A stretch of DNA of 64,000 bases from Spirosoma lacussanchae (GTDB taxonomy: Bacteria > Bacteroidota > Bacteroidia > Cytophagales > Spirosomataceae), in NCBI RefSeq assembly GCF_005870035.1, contig NZ_SWJG01000008.1:1-64000 (forward strand), given 5' to 3'. The first letter of the stretch is position 1. The number at the start of each line of letters is the position of its first letter. Shown here one piece after another: positions 47,365-55,767 of the stretch. Position numbers and translations under genes: made by a program. The notes beneath the pieces are model-generated. The model was not told the DNA's origin, did no database searches, and saw only the letters and a program-made list of their open reading frames with translations.

Positions 47365-47380
47365 ATGGTGGAGCTTTTTT

Positions 47381-47515
47381 CTAAGCCGCCATTGTGGAAG
47401 TGAAAAAATAAGATTCCTGTTCACAGGGAGTGCGGTAGCCCAGCACTGAATGTTTCCGCCGACGATTGTACCGACCCTCAATGTACTCGAACGTAGGGTA
47501 GCTTTGCCGTTTCGT
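47381..47515 (-). pseudogene. IS3-family transposase, C-terminal fragment B
   Basis: Forty-four codons plus stop encode TKRQSYPTFEYIEGRYNRRRKHSVLGYRTP, the standard end of IS150/IS2-type OrfB (FEYIExxYNRxRxHSxLGYxsP). It ends 16 bp upstream of fragment A on the same strand, in a different frame, and comes from a different element. Confidence 0.75.
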
Positions 47516-47581
47516 ACAAAAATCGTCACTTGGGGTTATTCAACATTGCTCAAACTCTTTATTCAACAACTCATCGAATCC

Positions 47582-47805
47582 ATGAAGCGTGCTCGTGGCC
47601 GAAAGGGTGGGCGACAGAAAGGTCTTTCCCCAGAAGCGAAGAAAAATGCCGTTTGGCGGAAATGTATTACAAAGAAGGAGCACTAGGGGTTAATATAATC
47701 GCCAAAAAGTTGGGTATTTCTAAAATGATGTTTTACAAATACCTACGCCATCGGGGTGTTAAGATTCATAGTAAGCAGACGACCGAAACCCAATCAAAGG
47801 ACTGA
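47582..47805 (+). pseudogene. Serine recombinase (resolvase) C-terminus, frameshifted
   Basis: One frame gives MKRARGRKGGRQKGLSPEAKKNA, the hinge region of Tn3-type resolvases. After a shift in the A run at about 47640-47648 the next frame gives LAEMYYKEGALGVNIIAKKLGISKMMFYKYLRHRGVKI, the helix-turn-helix tail. The stop at 47803-47805 is 21 bp from the terminal repeat. The catalytic N-terminal domain is absent. Confidence 0.78.
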
Positions 47806-47826
47806 TTGGTAGACTCTTGATTCTCT

Positions 47827-47864
47827 TTGAAGAAACATTTCTCCGGAATGTTGGCAACCTCCCC
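47827..47864. repeat. Second Tn3-type terminal inverted repeat
   Basis: Read on the minus strand it starts at 47864 with GGGGAGG and runs to CTTCAA. It aligns with the repeat at 90-127 with 23 of 32 identical positions after the G-rich start. The phosphatase reading frame loses family similarity exactly here (codon 75). Confidence 0.65.
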
Positions 47865-48088
47865 TTCTCGGCCAGATCGGGCGATGGGTCCGCTTCCGTA
47901 ATGACCCCAACTGCCCTGGTTACGGTAGAATCGGTACGCCAGTTGACCGATTGCGAAGTAGCCGGATTGCCCTGCCAGCCCAGAATAACGCGATCGGGAT
48001 AAACAGACGGTTGGTAGTCCCTGTGAACCTGGGCCTGAGTCAAAAAAGCAGCCGACATGAGGATAACGGCTAGTAGAATCTGTTTCAT
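47865..48088 (-). pseudogene. Exported purple acid phosphatase-like gene, N-terminal fragment
   Basis: The frame is open to 47759 (109 residues), but only residues 1-75 look native. They comprise a signal peptide (MKQILLAVILMSAAFLTQAQ) and the start of the fibronectin-like N-terminal domain of metallophosphoesterases (VYPDRVILGWQGNPATSQSVNWRTDSTV). The remaining 34 residues are encoded by the transposon repeat and beyond. The catalytic metallophosphatase domain is gone. Its ATG lies 13 bp after the stop of the phosphatase fusion gene, so it was the second gene of a phosphate-release operon. Confidence 0.75.
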
Positions 48089-48101
48089 TCCGGGAAGGTG
48101 G

Positions 48102-49955
48102 TTAATGCGAAGCCGCTTGATGCGTTGATTTATACTGGTTCAATATGGCCATGATCTTATGCTGGATCGCGGTATTTTCGTAAACGCCCCTAAAATCCAG
48201 CGAGTGAGGGCCATAGGCGAATACGGGCACCATGACGCCCGAATGGTCGTTGGTACTGAAGTGTCCGTCCACATAGCCTCGCTTCAGGTCACCATCGAGC
48301 AGGCTCAGCCCGCCGGTTTCGTGGTCAGCCGTAACGATGACCAGGGTTTCGCCGTTCGAGTCCGCAAAACGAATCGCGTCGCCAATGGCCTGGTCGAAGT
48401 CCAGCATCTCCTGCACGACATAACCCATCTGATTTGCGTGGCCGCCATAGTCGATCTGAGCCCCCTCGGCCATCACAAAAAAGCCCGCCGGGTTGGCTTG
48501 CAGGTCGTTCAGCGTTTTTTGCAGGCTTTTCTGTAAAAAGTCTTTCCGGCCCTTGTTCACCGCCACGACCGACTCATCGTCGAGGAGTACGAACGGGCGT
48601 TTGAGAGCCGCGAGTTGAGCAAAGCTGGTACCGATTTGATACCCCCGTTGACGAAGCGTGTCCAGCACTTTCTCTTCGGAGAAATACCGGTATCCACCCC
48701 CAATGAGTATATCGACCGGATCATGGAGAAAATCGCGGGCTATTTCGCGCTCAAACATACGGTCGGGCTGGTGCGCGTAAAAAGCCGCCGGGGTCGCGTC
48801 GGTGATGGCGCCCGCCGAGATAAGTCCACTTACCATGTTCCACGGCCTGATCAGGGTCGGGATTGCCGATAGCGGTTTACCCGTTGAGTCAACGCCAATG
48901 GCCCGGTTGTTAGTTTTTTGCCCCGTTGCCATGGCAGTTCCGCCAGCCGCTGAATCGGTAATGTAGGTATCGGCCGCGCTGGTTTTCGAGAAACCAATGT
49001 TCAGCAGTTTGGTCAGGTTCAACTCACCCCGGTTCGCGGTCAGACCCGCGTATATCTGGGCCAGCCCCATGCCATCGCCAATGAGCAGAATCACGTTTCG
49101 GACGCGGCTGCGGTTATCGTTGTTGCGGTACGTGGGCTGATAAAGAGTATGCGGGGTCATATGCTGGTACTCGGCCGTCTGGCGTTGCCGCAGAAACTGG
49201 CCAAGCGGGGCAATCTGATCGGTATTGATGTAGTCGACTCCCAGATTCATCAGGGTTTTCCAGGCGTTCACATGATCGGGCGTAGCCCAAAAGCGGATCT
49301 TTTTGCCCTGCTGGTGTACCTGCCGGATAACCTGCTGAATGGTTTGCCGCTCTCTTTTTACGATGAGTCCCTTTCCGTTCCAGCGGGTGTACCTGGTAAA
49401 GTCCTGGCTGATCAGACCAATACGAGCCAGTTGCCCGGGGGAATAGACAACATCGGGGCGACCGTCGAACTGTATCCAGCTGGGGTAACTGTCGTATTGG
49501 TCGGGTGCTGGGGTGTTTCCACTCACGACTACCTGTACCTGACCACCCGGACCAAAAATAGCCGGATAACGGCTCAACAACCTGACCAGCAGAGGCAATG
49601 ATTGTTGAGCAGGTGTTTTTAAGTCGATCAGCCATTGCAGCTTGTAGTCAGCTTCCGGGTACAGCCTCCCTTTGTTCTCCCGTATTTTTTCAACAATTGG
49701 CATAATATACAGAGACTCCAGGGTACGGCCCGCCCTGATTGCAGCGGAGTCATGCGCCACAAAAAGCCGTCCGTCCCGCGCAACTACATCCGCTTCGATA
49801 GAACCGAACTGCTGGTCGTAGGCCTGCCCAAACGGGATGGTCTGCTCATAATCATTATGGGAGTGAGCCTGGGCTGGCGAGTATTGAGATGTCGGCTGAG
49901 CGACCGTAACCAGACTGGCGCCCAACAGCAGGGCGGACAAAACAAGATTGTTCAT
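48102..49955 (-). CDS. GDPD-like domain fused to alkaline phosphatase, exported
   Basis: A 617-residue protein with signal peptide (to VTVAQ, residue 20). Residues about 28-260 form a glycerophosphodiesterase/PI-PLC-like barrel (AHSHNDYEQTIPFGQAYDQQFGSIEADVV, VAHD, LQWLIDLK, KKIRFWATPD, GVDYINTD). Residues about 285-610 form an alkaline phosphatase: NVILLIGDGMGLAQ with metal ligand Asp294, nucleophile Ser335 in TDSAAGGTAMATG, and late ligands in TADHETGG. Such a fusion would split a phosphodiester and then release phosphate from the product in the same compartment. The broken phosphatase gene follows downstream. Substrate preference is inferred. Confidence 0.88.
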   Translation of the reverse strand: MNNLVLSALLLGASLVTVAQPTSQYSPAQAHSHNDYEQTIPFGQAYDQQFGSIEADVVARDGRLFVAHDSAAIRAGRTLESLYIMPIVEKIRENKGRLYPEADYKLQWLIDLKTPAQQSLPLLVRLLSRYPAIFGPGGQVQVVVSGNTPAPDQYDSYPSWIQFDGRPDVVYSPGQLARIGLISQDFTRYTRWNGKGLIVKRERQTIQQVIRQVHQQGKKIRFWATPDHVNAWKTLMNLGVDYINTDQIAPLGQFLRQRQTAEYQHMTPHTLYQPTYRNNDNRSRVRNVILLIGDGMGLAQIYAGLTANRGELNLTKLLNIGFSKTSAADTYITDSAAGGTAMATGQKTNNRAIGVDSTGKPLSAIPTLIRPWNMVSGLISAGAITDATPAAFYAHQPDRMFEREIARDFLHDPVDILIGGGYRYFSEEKVLDTLRQRGYQIGTSFAQLAALKRPFVLLDDESVVAVNKGRKDFLQKSLQKTLNDLQANPAGFFVMAEGAQIDYGGHANQMGYVVQEMLDFDQAIGDAIRFADSNGETLVIVTADHETGGLSLLDGDLKRGYVDGHFSTNDHSGVMVPVFAYGPHSLDFRGVYENTAIQHKIMAILNQYKSTHQAASH

Positions 49956-50304
49956 GAGTTGATCGGAAAGTCAGCAGTCCAGTCCCGAGAGGGTCAGAAC
50001 TCGCCCAACGTTATATCGAGGATCAGCAGCCAACGTAAGTAAGGCCGTGGTAGAGCTGGTTTTCTGCTTGCGGCCCTAAAAGTAAAAAGCGCCAGACCAT
50101 GAACACAGGTGAACGGGCACGCTTAATGGATTGATAATATAACAGAAGTCACTGACAGGAAACAGCGCCGTACGAAACTGGTAGCGAATAGCCGGGCTGG
50201 TGACAGGAAAAAAACCGCCAAACAGCCGCCAAATTCTCCGTCGGCTCAATGGTACACCGGCAACTTCGGCTACCAAATGGGTTGATGACACTTTCGTTAA
50301 TAGC
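49956..50304. other. 349-bp gap between sulfatase end and phosphatase start
   Basis: No gene is seen. TGACAGGAAA occurs twice as a direct repeat (50153-50162 and 50201-50210), 48 bp apart, within the likely upstream region of the minus-strand phosphatase operon. No clear promoter or terminator was recognised. Confidence 0.35.
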
Positions 50305-52110
50305 CTATTTCGGGGCGGTAAGCAGTAGCGCTTTTACGGCTGCCCCCTGCCCATTCGGGATTGATCCGGCCTGAAGCCGAATCCGTTGATGGCCCCCAGT
50401 CAGGGTAAGCGTGCCAAACGGCAGCCACGCCCAGGGCTTTTCATACACTTCTTTACGGGGAACCCGGTCGGGGCTGGGTTTTTGGGGTGGGTCGAAACTG
50501 GTTCTGAGCGTTTGTTGCAGCGTCTTGCTGTCAGCCGTAAGAGTCAATACCGTGCCGAGAGCGGATTCAGGTGCGGTATATTGCAGACTCAATTGGTACG
50601 CCCCCGGGCGCTGTACGTCAACATCCCACCAGATGGAATCCGTGGGCGACTGCCAGTTGATTATCCAGTCGTTAGCCCAGCCATTGCCCTGTTGGTAGCG
50701 CACCTTACCCGAAAAGTGGGCTTCCGGCGCCTGAAGCAACACCCGCTGACTCGCTACCGGCACCGGCCGTGAAGCGCTAATAGCCCGCGACACATCCCGG
50801 AACCAGCCCTCATAGGCGTTCTGCAGGGTTTGAACCTGCTGAGGCTTTTCAGCGGCCAAATCCGTCGACTGCGCCGGATCGCGGAGCATATCGTACAGAT
50901 GAACCTGCTCTTTCTGCAACACCAGCCGGTACTGAGCCGTGCGAACAGCCCCTGGTTCGGCAGGTATGCCATTCGGGCCCATCCCGGCCACGTGCGTGAA
51001 CAGCAGGCGATCGGGCAGCGTATCGGTATGGCCCAGCAACAGACCCGACAGGTTACGGCCATCAATCGGATTGGCAGGTCTGAAGCGCAACCTACACAAA
51101 CCCACCAGCGTCGGAAGTAGATCGATATGGGCCGTATTGGGTCGGATGCGGGTTTGGGGACGTATCTTTTCCGGCCATCGTATAAAGAGCGGCACGCGCA
51201 CACCTCCTTCGTCGACCGACCCTTTAATGCCCTTCATATTGCCATTGTAGCGGTGGCCGTTAGGGCCGTTGTCGGTCGCAAACACAACTATCGTGTTTTT
51301 GGCCAAACCCAGCTCGTCCAGTTTTGCTAACAGCCGCCCCACGTTATCGTCGACGTTTTCGACCATGCCGTAAATACTGGCCTGTTCATCGTCCAGACCC
51401 TTAGCCTTGTATTTAGTAAAGTATCGATCAGCTACCTGGTGGGGACTGTGGGGGGCATTGAACGGCACATAACAGAAAAAAGGCCGGGCCTTGTTCGTAC
51501 TGATGAAGTTCAGCGCGGCATCGGTCAGTACATCGGTGATGAACCCTTTGGTCGACACCATCTGGTCGTTATGCTGCAAGTCGGTATCGAAATAGTTATT
51601 CCAGTGGCCTGCGCAAAAGCCCAAGAACTCGTCAAATCCCTGTCCGTTGGGGTCTTCGGGCGCGTGTTCTCCGTTGTGCCATTTGCCGAAACAGCCGGTG
51701 GAATAGCCATTTTGGCGAAATACCTCGGCCAGGGTCAGTTCAGCGCCACGCATGCGTTCCCAGCCCTGGGTGACCGACACCGTGCCGGTGCGGAGGTGGT
51801 AACGGCCCGTGAGCAGGCTGGCGCGGGAGGGGGCGCAGAGCGGGCTGACAAAAAAGCGCTCGAACTGGGCCCCGCTGCGGGCCAGCCGATCGAGGTTTGG
51901 GGTTTCTACGTACCGATTACCGTGGAGGCTTAGGTCGCCCCAGCCCTGGTCGTCGGTCAGGATGAACACGACATTGGGACTGGAAGCAGCTGTCGGGTAA
52001 CTCGTAGCCGACTCCCGTGCGACCCAACCGCCAATGATCAGCGCAGCCATACCTATCCAAAAAAGAGGTTTTATGGCAAATGAAAAGTTAGTTGATCCGG
52101 GTCGGTTCAC
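50305..52110 (-). CDS. Type I sulfatase (arylsulfatase family), exported or membrane-anchored
   Basis: A 601-residue enzyme. An N-terminal hydrophobic segment (PLFWIGMAALIIGGWVA) serves as signal or anchor. The alkaline phosphatase-like core starts at NVVFILTDDQGWGD with metal ligands Asp53 and Asp54. Cys92 in LCAPSRASLLTGR is the formylglycine site of the C-x-P-S-R signature. FATDNGPNGHR and IKGSVDEGGVRVPLFIRWP follow. The C-terminal third (from about 450) contains a beta-sandwich (WWDVDVQRPGAYQLSLQYTAPESALG) that looks like a carbohydrate-binding domain. It would remove sulfate from a glycan; the matching PUL is not evident. A maturase (anSME or FGE) must be encoded elsewhere. Confidence 0.9.
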   Translation of the reverse strand: MNRPGSTNFSFAIKPLFWIGMAALIIGGWVARESATSYPTAASSPNVVFILTDDQGWGDLSLHGNRYVETPNLDRLARSGAQFERFFVSPLCAPSRASLLTGRYHLRTGTVSVTQGWERMRGAELTLAEVFRQNGYSTGCFGKWHNGEHAPEDPNGQGFDEFLGFCAGHWNNYFDTDLQHNDQMVSTKGFITDVLTDAALNFISTNKARPFFCYVPFNAPHSPHQVADRYFTKYKAKGLDDEQASIYGMVENVDDNVGRLLAKLDELGLAKNTIVVFATDNGPNGHRYNGNMKGIKGSVDEGGVRVPLFIRWPEKIRPQTRIRPNTAHIDLLPTLVGLCRLRFRPANPIDGRNLSGLLLGHTDTLPDRLLFTHVAGMGPNGIPAEPGAVRTAQYRLVLQKEQVHLYDMLRDPAQSTDLAAEKPQQVQTLQNAYEGWFRDVSRAISASRPVPVASQRVLLQAPEAHFSGKVRYQQGNGWANDWIINWQSPTDSIWWDVDVQRPGAYQLSLQYTAPESALGTVLTLTADSKTLQQTLRTSFDPPQKPSPDRVPRKEVYEKPWAWLPFGTLTLTGGHQRIRLQAGSIPNGQGAAVKALLLTAPK

Positions 52111-52576
52111 GGTAGTTCAGACGTTGACGAAGGGGCTGAGTTTTGTCGGGATATTATTGGAAGTAAAACGGTATAGTATTCACTTTCTACCGGCGGGTTC
52201 CCAAAAAGCCCGTTCAACGGGTTCCCACGCAGAACGGCGTATACCGGCTTCTCCACCCGCTAACTCACTACCGGTCAACCCAGTACTTTGCTATTTCAGC
52301 AAGGAAAAAAGGGTTACGAAAGAACGCTCTCACCCCGATACCTTAGGCCTTTAAGGTCACGGCGTATTTGCGACACTTAACCGGTTGATTTTTTATACTG
52401 CATGGTCTTGCCAGTTAAGCAAGTTCACTGTGCCGATTAATTAGACCATCTTACCGACGAAGGAGAAACCCAAGACGTCCCTGACTTTCTGGTAAAGACA
52501 GTCTTAGATTCCTCCTTCGTCAGGATGACAAGAAATAGCCTGTCCTCCTACACGTTGGTATAGGCAGCTATAACAG
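52111..52576. other. 466-bp gap upstream of the sulfatase, no gene
   Basis: No supported gene on either strand. The part near 52111-52360 should hold the sulfatase promoter (minus strand); no convincing TTG-N19-TAnnTTTG match was found. The right part holds the palindromic element at 52456-52521. Confidence 0.4.
52456..52521. repeat. 66-bp imperfect palindrome, possible dispersed repeat
   Basis: Outer arms GACGAAGGAG (52456-52465) and CTCCTTCGTC (52512-52521) are perfect; inner arms CTGACTTT (52481-52488) and AAAGACAG (52494-52501) have one mismatch. The form, with CCTTCGTCAGGATGACA at the end, resembles dispersed palindromic repeats of bacterial genomes. It could also act as terminator of the DinB-like gene. 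Confidence 0.45.
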
Positions 52577-53074
52577 CTACGAGCGGTCCCAGAAAGCAGG
52601 GGGTTCAATGCCTAACGTGCGCAGATAAACGTAGGCCTGCGCCCGGTGATGGATTTCGTTGTCGATCAGGTACAGGATGAACCAATAAATTGTGCCCTCG
52701 TACAGGCCAAACGCCAGATCAACTTCCTGATACCGGCTCGACGGAATCTGGGGCCAGATGGTATCGATCTGGGTCGTGACCTGGTCCCACTGGGCCAGTA
52801 CCTCTTCCTTACTGGAGGCATCCATTGTCTGAAAGGCATCCCACTGGCCCGACCGAACCCCCTCCATGCCGGCCCCGGTCATACCCAGGATTTCGGCGAT
52901 CAGTTCGGCACAGGGACGCATGCCACCCAGCGAATACGTGAAAAACTGATCGTCGGGGAATGTCTCGATCAGCCGCCGGGTGAGCCGCCGGTGCGCCTGC
53001 CAGTGATCGAGCAGTTGCTGCGATGAAAGGAACGTCTGATTCTGTGAGGATTCAATTTGGGTTGTGTTTTCCAT
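52577..53074 (-). CDS. DinB-family protein (putative metal-dependent thiol transferase fold)
   Basis: A 165-residue four-helix bundle protein of the DinB superfamily. LLDHWQAHRRLTRRLIETFPDDQFFTYSLGGMRPCAELIAEILGMTGAGMEGV gives the first two helices, and LYLIDNEIHHRAQAYVYLRTLGIEPPAFW the last with the characteristic HHR. His residues in helices one and four could form the metal site; the helix-two His of the usual triad is not obvious. Some relatives use bacillithiol or similar cofactors, but most are uncharacterised. It has its own position between the palindrome and the terminator of the AGE operon. Confidence 0.88.
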   Translation of the reverse strand: MENTTQIESSQNQTFLSSQQLLDHWQAHRRLTRRLIETFPDDQFFTYSLGGMRPCAELIAEILGMTGAGMEGVRSGQWDAFQTMDASSKEEVLAQWDQVTTQIDTIWPQIPSSRYQEVDLAFGLYEGTIYWFILYLIDNEIHHRAQAYVYLRTLGIEPPAFWDRS

Positions 53075-53227
53075 GACTGCGTGCTGGATGTTTATCCGTT
53101 AGTTAACCACACAAAGGAACAGCCCACCCATGACAGCCCTATGTCAGCAGGGAATCCCCGCAACCGGAAAAGATCTTCGGCAACCGACGGTCGGTTATAA
53201 AGTCTCTGATTGGCCCAGGACATCCCC

Positions 53228-53265
53228 AAAAAATACATCGCCCTGGCAACAGCTTGGCCAGGGCG
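53228..53265 (-). terminator. Rho-independent terminator of the susCD-GHL10-AGE operon
   Basis: On the minus strand CGCCCTGGC and GCCAGGGCG (53265-53257 and 53247-53239) pair perfectly with a 9-nt loop and are followed by ATGTATTTTTT. It lies 31 bp after the AGE stop codon. Confidence 0.8.
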
Positions 53266-53296
53266 ACGTGACAACCTATACGATAGCGGATAATGA

Positions 53297-54496
53297 TCAG
53301 GCTGTATGAGGGTTGGGGACAAGGGCACTGGCTTCGATCTTTTCCAGCACCTGCCAGCACTGGTACAGCGCCCGCGGAATGTGAAAACAACCTTTCCATT
53401 TACCCCCCTTCAGCGGGAGCAGTACCTCGCCCTGCCGGTTCAGGTAGCCGAACCACTCTCCATACTCGGCATCACGAAAGTGGTTAAACGTATAGTCGTG
53501 CACCTTCAGGAACCAGGTCAGGCAGCGTTCATCCTTTGTGAAATAATAGCCCTTGAGCAGTGCCACCAGGGTTTCAACGTGGACCCACCAGAGCTTCTGG
53601 TCCCATTCGAGGTGCTGCGACGGATAACCTTTGCTGTCGAGGAAATAAAAGATTCCGCCATGAGTTTTGTCCCAGCCGTACTCCAGGTGCTGAAGAGTCA
53701 GCTCTTTGGCCTTTTCGATCAGCGCGGGCTTATTGAGCCGCTGCCCCAGGTCCATGATGAACCACATGGCTTCGATGGCGTGTCCAGGATTCAGATGCCG
53801 CCCCTCAAAGCTGTCGACCACGGAGCCATCCGGCGCGACGTTTTCGCGGATGAGCCCCAGCGACTCATCGTAAAACACCTCCATCACTTCGTGAATACAC
53901 TCGTCGATCAAGCCGCTCACCAGCGACGCATCGAGCAGGTGCTCCAGTTCCAGCGACAGGTTGCAGAGGATCATCGGTAAGGCAAAATTCTTCAGCGGCC
54001 GCGTACCGACCACACTTTTATCCCAGCCCCGTTTCGGCTGATGCCGCCGATCGAGAATCTGGTGAAACGTTGATTGGGCTATGTCGGCATGGCGCTCGGT
54101 ATTCGTGGCTTTATAGAGTTGCCCAAACCCCATGGTGGCGAAGCAATCTGAAAAAATGTTGTAGGGCTGCACCAGCGGTTTGCCAGACCGCGTGGTCGAA
54201 AAATACCAGGACCCATCAGGAGCACGGCCGTACTTTTCCAGAAAATCGGCTCCGTGCAGCGCCATATCAAGCCATTCGGGCTTTTGACCGACGAGGTTGT
54301 AGAGCATCGAAAAGGTCCATACCTGACGGCCCTGTAGCCAGGTGAACTTGTCCGTGTCGAAAACCGATCCATCGCGGTTGAGGCAGGTGAAATATCCGCC
54401 CTGTTCGGTATCAACAGCATGCTCCTGCCAGAAGGGGATGATATTGGTCAGTAATTCGCACTTGTACAGGTCGGCGAACCGGTCTAAAACAGTCAT
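53297..54496 (-). CDS. AGE-family N-acylglucosamine 2-epimerase-like enzyme
   Basis: A 399-residue cytoplasmic (alpha/alpha)6-barrel enzyme. Conserved family positions are present: FTWLQGRQVWTFSMLYN, ENVAPDGS, RHLNPGHAIEAMWFI (catalytic His region), LWWVHVETLVAL and GGKWKGCFHIPRALYQCW. Relatives interconvert N-acetylglucosamine and N-acetylmannosamine, or epimerise free mannose or cellobiose; AGE members near Bacteroidetes PULs vary, so the substrate is open. No signal peptide, so it acts on imported sugar. It is the last gene of the operon with GHL10, SusD and SusC, with 94 bp before it, and is followed by a terminator. Confidence 0.9.
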   Translation of the reverse strand: MTVLDRFADLYKCELLTNIIPFWQEHAVDTEQGGYFTCLNRDGSVFDTDKFTWLQGRQVWTFSMLYNLVGQKPEWLDMALHGADFLEKYGRAPDGSWYFSTTRSGKPLVQPYNIFSDCFATMGFGQLYKATNTERHADIAQSTFHQILDRRHQPKRGWDKSVVGTRPLKNFALPMILCNLSLELEHLLDASLVSGLIDECIHEVMEVFYDESLGLIRENVAPDGSVVDSFEGRHLNPGHAIEAMWFIMDLGQRLNKPALIEKAKELTLQHLEYGWDKTHGGIFYFLDSKGYPSQHLEWDQKLWWVHVETLVALLKGYYFTKDERCLTWFLKVHDYTFNHFRDAEYGEWFGYLNRQGEVLLPLKGGKWKGCFHIPRALYQCWQVLEKIEASALVPNPHTA

Positions 54497-54590
54497 GTGA
54501 AATAATGGTGTAAAATGAAAATGAGGCCTGCCTACTGGTCAGCGCGGTCAACGCGCAGGAGAGCACGGGGCGCTAGTATCCAGCTTACAG

Positions 54591-55730
54591 TCAGTTAGTT
54601 GAGTAGGTTTTAAAAAAGTCGGGTTGTTCGGTAAGGCCTTCGTAATAGAAAAAGATTTCATTGTTGAGTTTATGCAGTCGGTTTTCGCGGATCATAGCCT
54701 CCAGAAACTGACGGGTCGGCTTGTAACTTCCCACCTTTAGCAGCACCCCCGGAGCCAGCATGGGCAGTTTGTCGGCCGAAATCTGTTGGGTAGTGATTTT
54801 GTCGAGTTCATTCCGGTAGGCATCAATGTTGTACCGATACACCTGTGGGGAAATCAGGTCGACCCACCCGTTCTGCACCCAGGTTGGCCAGTCCTGCAAA
54901 TATTCAGTCTTCGCAAAGGGGTAAATGCTAGGGGCCATTGCAATCTGCAAAGACGGTCGGATGGCTTTCAGCTCGGTATACAGGCGTTTCGCAAACTGAT
55001 TAAGCCGGTCGGCCCGCCAGTTTACCCACTTCGTGTCGGTTTTCGGATCTGTTGGTATCGAGCCGTTCGTTTCCTGTTTGTAGGCCGCCAGTACCTCCGG
55101 ATTGTAGCCACATTCGGTGGGTAGAGCTGGTAGCCGGTCGTCACCCTGAATACCGTCCAGGTCGGGGTAGTTGGTAGTCACTTCCTTCAGCAGCGACAGC
55201 ATAAAATCCTGCACGTCGGGGTTGAGAGCGTTCATCCATTTGAAGCCGTTTTTAACCACCACCCGCCCATCCTGACCGAGCGCGGCCCATTGGGGTTTGA
55301 GCCGGAGAATGTGTTCGCCGAAGCCATTGTTTTCGGCCGCAAAGCCATACTCCATCCAGGCCGATACCCGGATCGAATCGGCATGAGCCGCGTCCAGCAG
55401 TTCACGGAGCGGATCACGACCGCTAAGCGTTTCGTCGATTTCGATACCGAAGGTATTTTTCATCACACGCGACGGGTACAATGTCCGGCCTTTGTTCCAC
55501 ATGACCACGAAAATGTGGTTGATACCGTTTTGCCGACAGGTTGCAACGGCCTGCCTGATGCCGGCAGGGGTACTCAGGACCTGGCTGCCCACATTGGTGA
55601 GCCAGACACCCCGCAAATGGGTTGACACGGGCGGGCGGCCCGGACCAGCCTCGACCGCTGCCGTCTGTCTGCACTGCCCCAGGAGGGCAGGCAGGACAAA
55701 CAACAGGCTGAAAAGAACAAATTTTTGCAT
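54591..55730 (-). CDS. GHL10 (glycosyl hydrolase-like 10, DUF187/YngK family) lipoprotein
   Basis: A 379-residue exported glycosidase-like protein; the signal MQKFVLFSLLFVLPALLGQC makes Cys20 the lipidation site. The barrel shows the GHL10 pattern: HLRGVWLTNVGSQVL at strand one, GINHIFVVMWNKGRTLYPS, RDPLRELLDAAHADSIRVSAWMEYGF, WMNALNPDVQDFML, YPDLDGIQGDDRL, IAMAPSIYPF and GWVDLISPQVYRYN. Some members have been tied to cell-wall glycan turnover, others to exopolysaccharides; the substrate here is unknown. It stands between susD (37 bp upstream) and the epimerase gene, so its product probably feeds that enzyme after import. Confidence 0.88.
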   Translation of the reverse strand: MQKFVLFSLLFVLPALLGQCRQTAAVEAGPGRPPVSTHLRGVWLTNVGSQVLSTPAGIRQAVATCRQNGINHIFVVMWNKGRTLYPSRVMKNTFGIEIDETLSGRDPLRELLDAAHADSIRVSAWMEYGFAAENNGFGEHILRLKPQWAALGQDGRVVVKNGFKWMNALNPDVQDFMLSLLKEVTTNYPDLDGIQGDDRLPALPTECGYNPEVLAAYKQETNGSIPTDPKTDTKWVNWRADRLNQFAKRLYTELKAIRPSLQIAMAPSIYPFAKTEYLQDWPTWVQNGWVDLISPQVYRYNIDAYRNELDKITTQQISADKLPMLAPGVLLKVGSYKPTRQFLEAMIRENRLHKLNNEIFFYYEGLTEQPDFFKTYSTN

Positions 55731-55767
55731 GAGACGTGAGCGTACGTTAACTACCTGGACAAGTTTA

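Larger units (their letters stand above)
47191..47864. mobile_element. Remains of a Tn3-family transposon with nested IS3 fragments
   Basis: From left to right: two unrelated C-terminal pieces of IS3-type transposases on the minus strand, a frameshifted recombinase C-terminus on the plus strand, and a Tn3-type terminal repeat (47827-47864) that interrupts a phosphatase gene. Order and orientation of recombinase tail, repeat and broken gene are the same as at 1-127. No intact transposase remains. The left boundary is unknown; 46975-47190 shows no gene. Confidence 0.65.
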
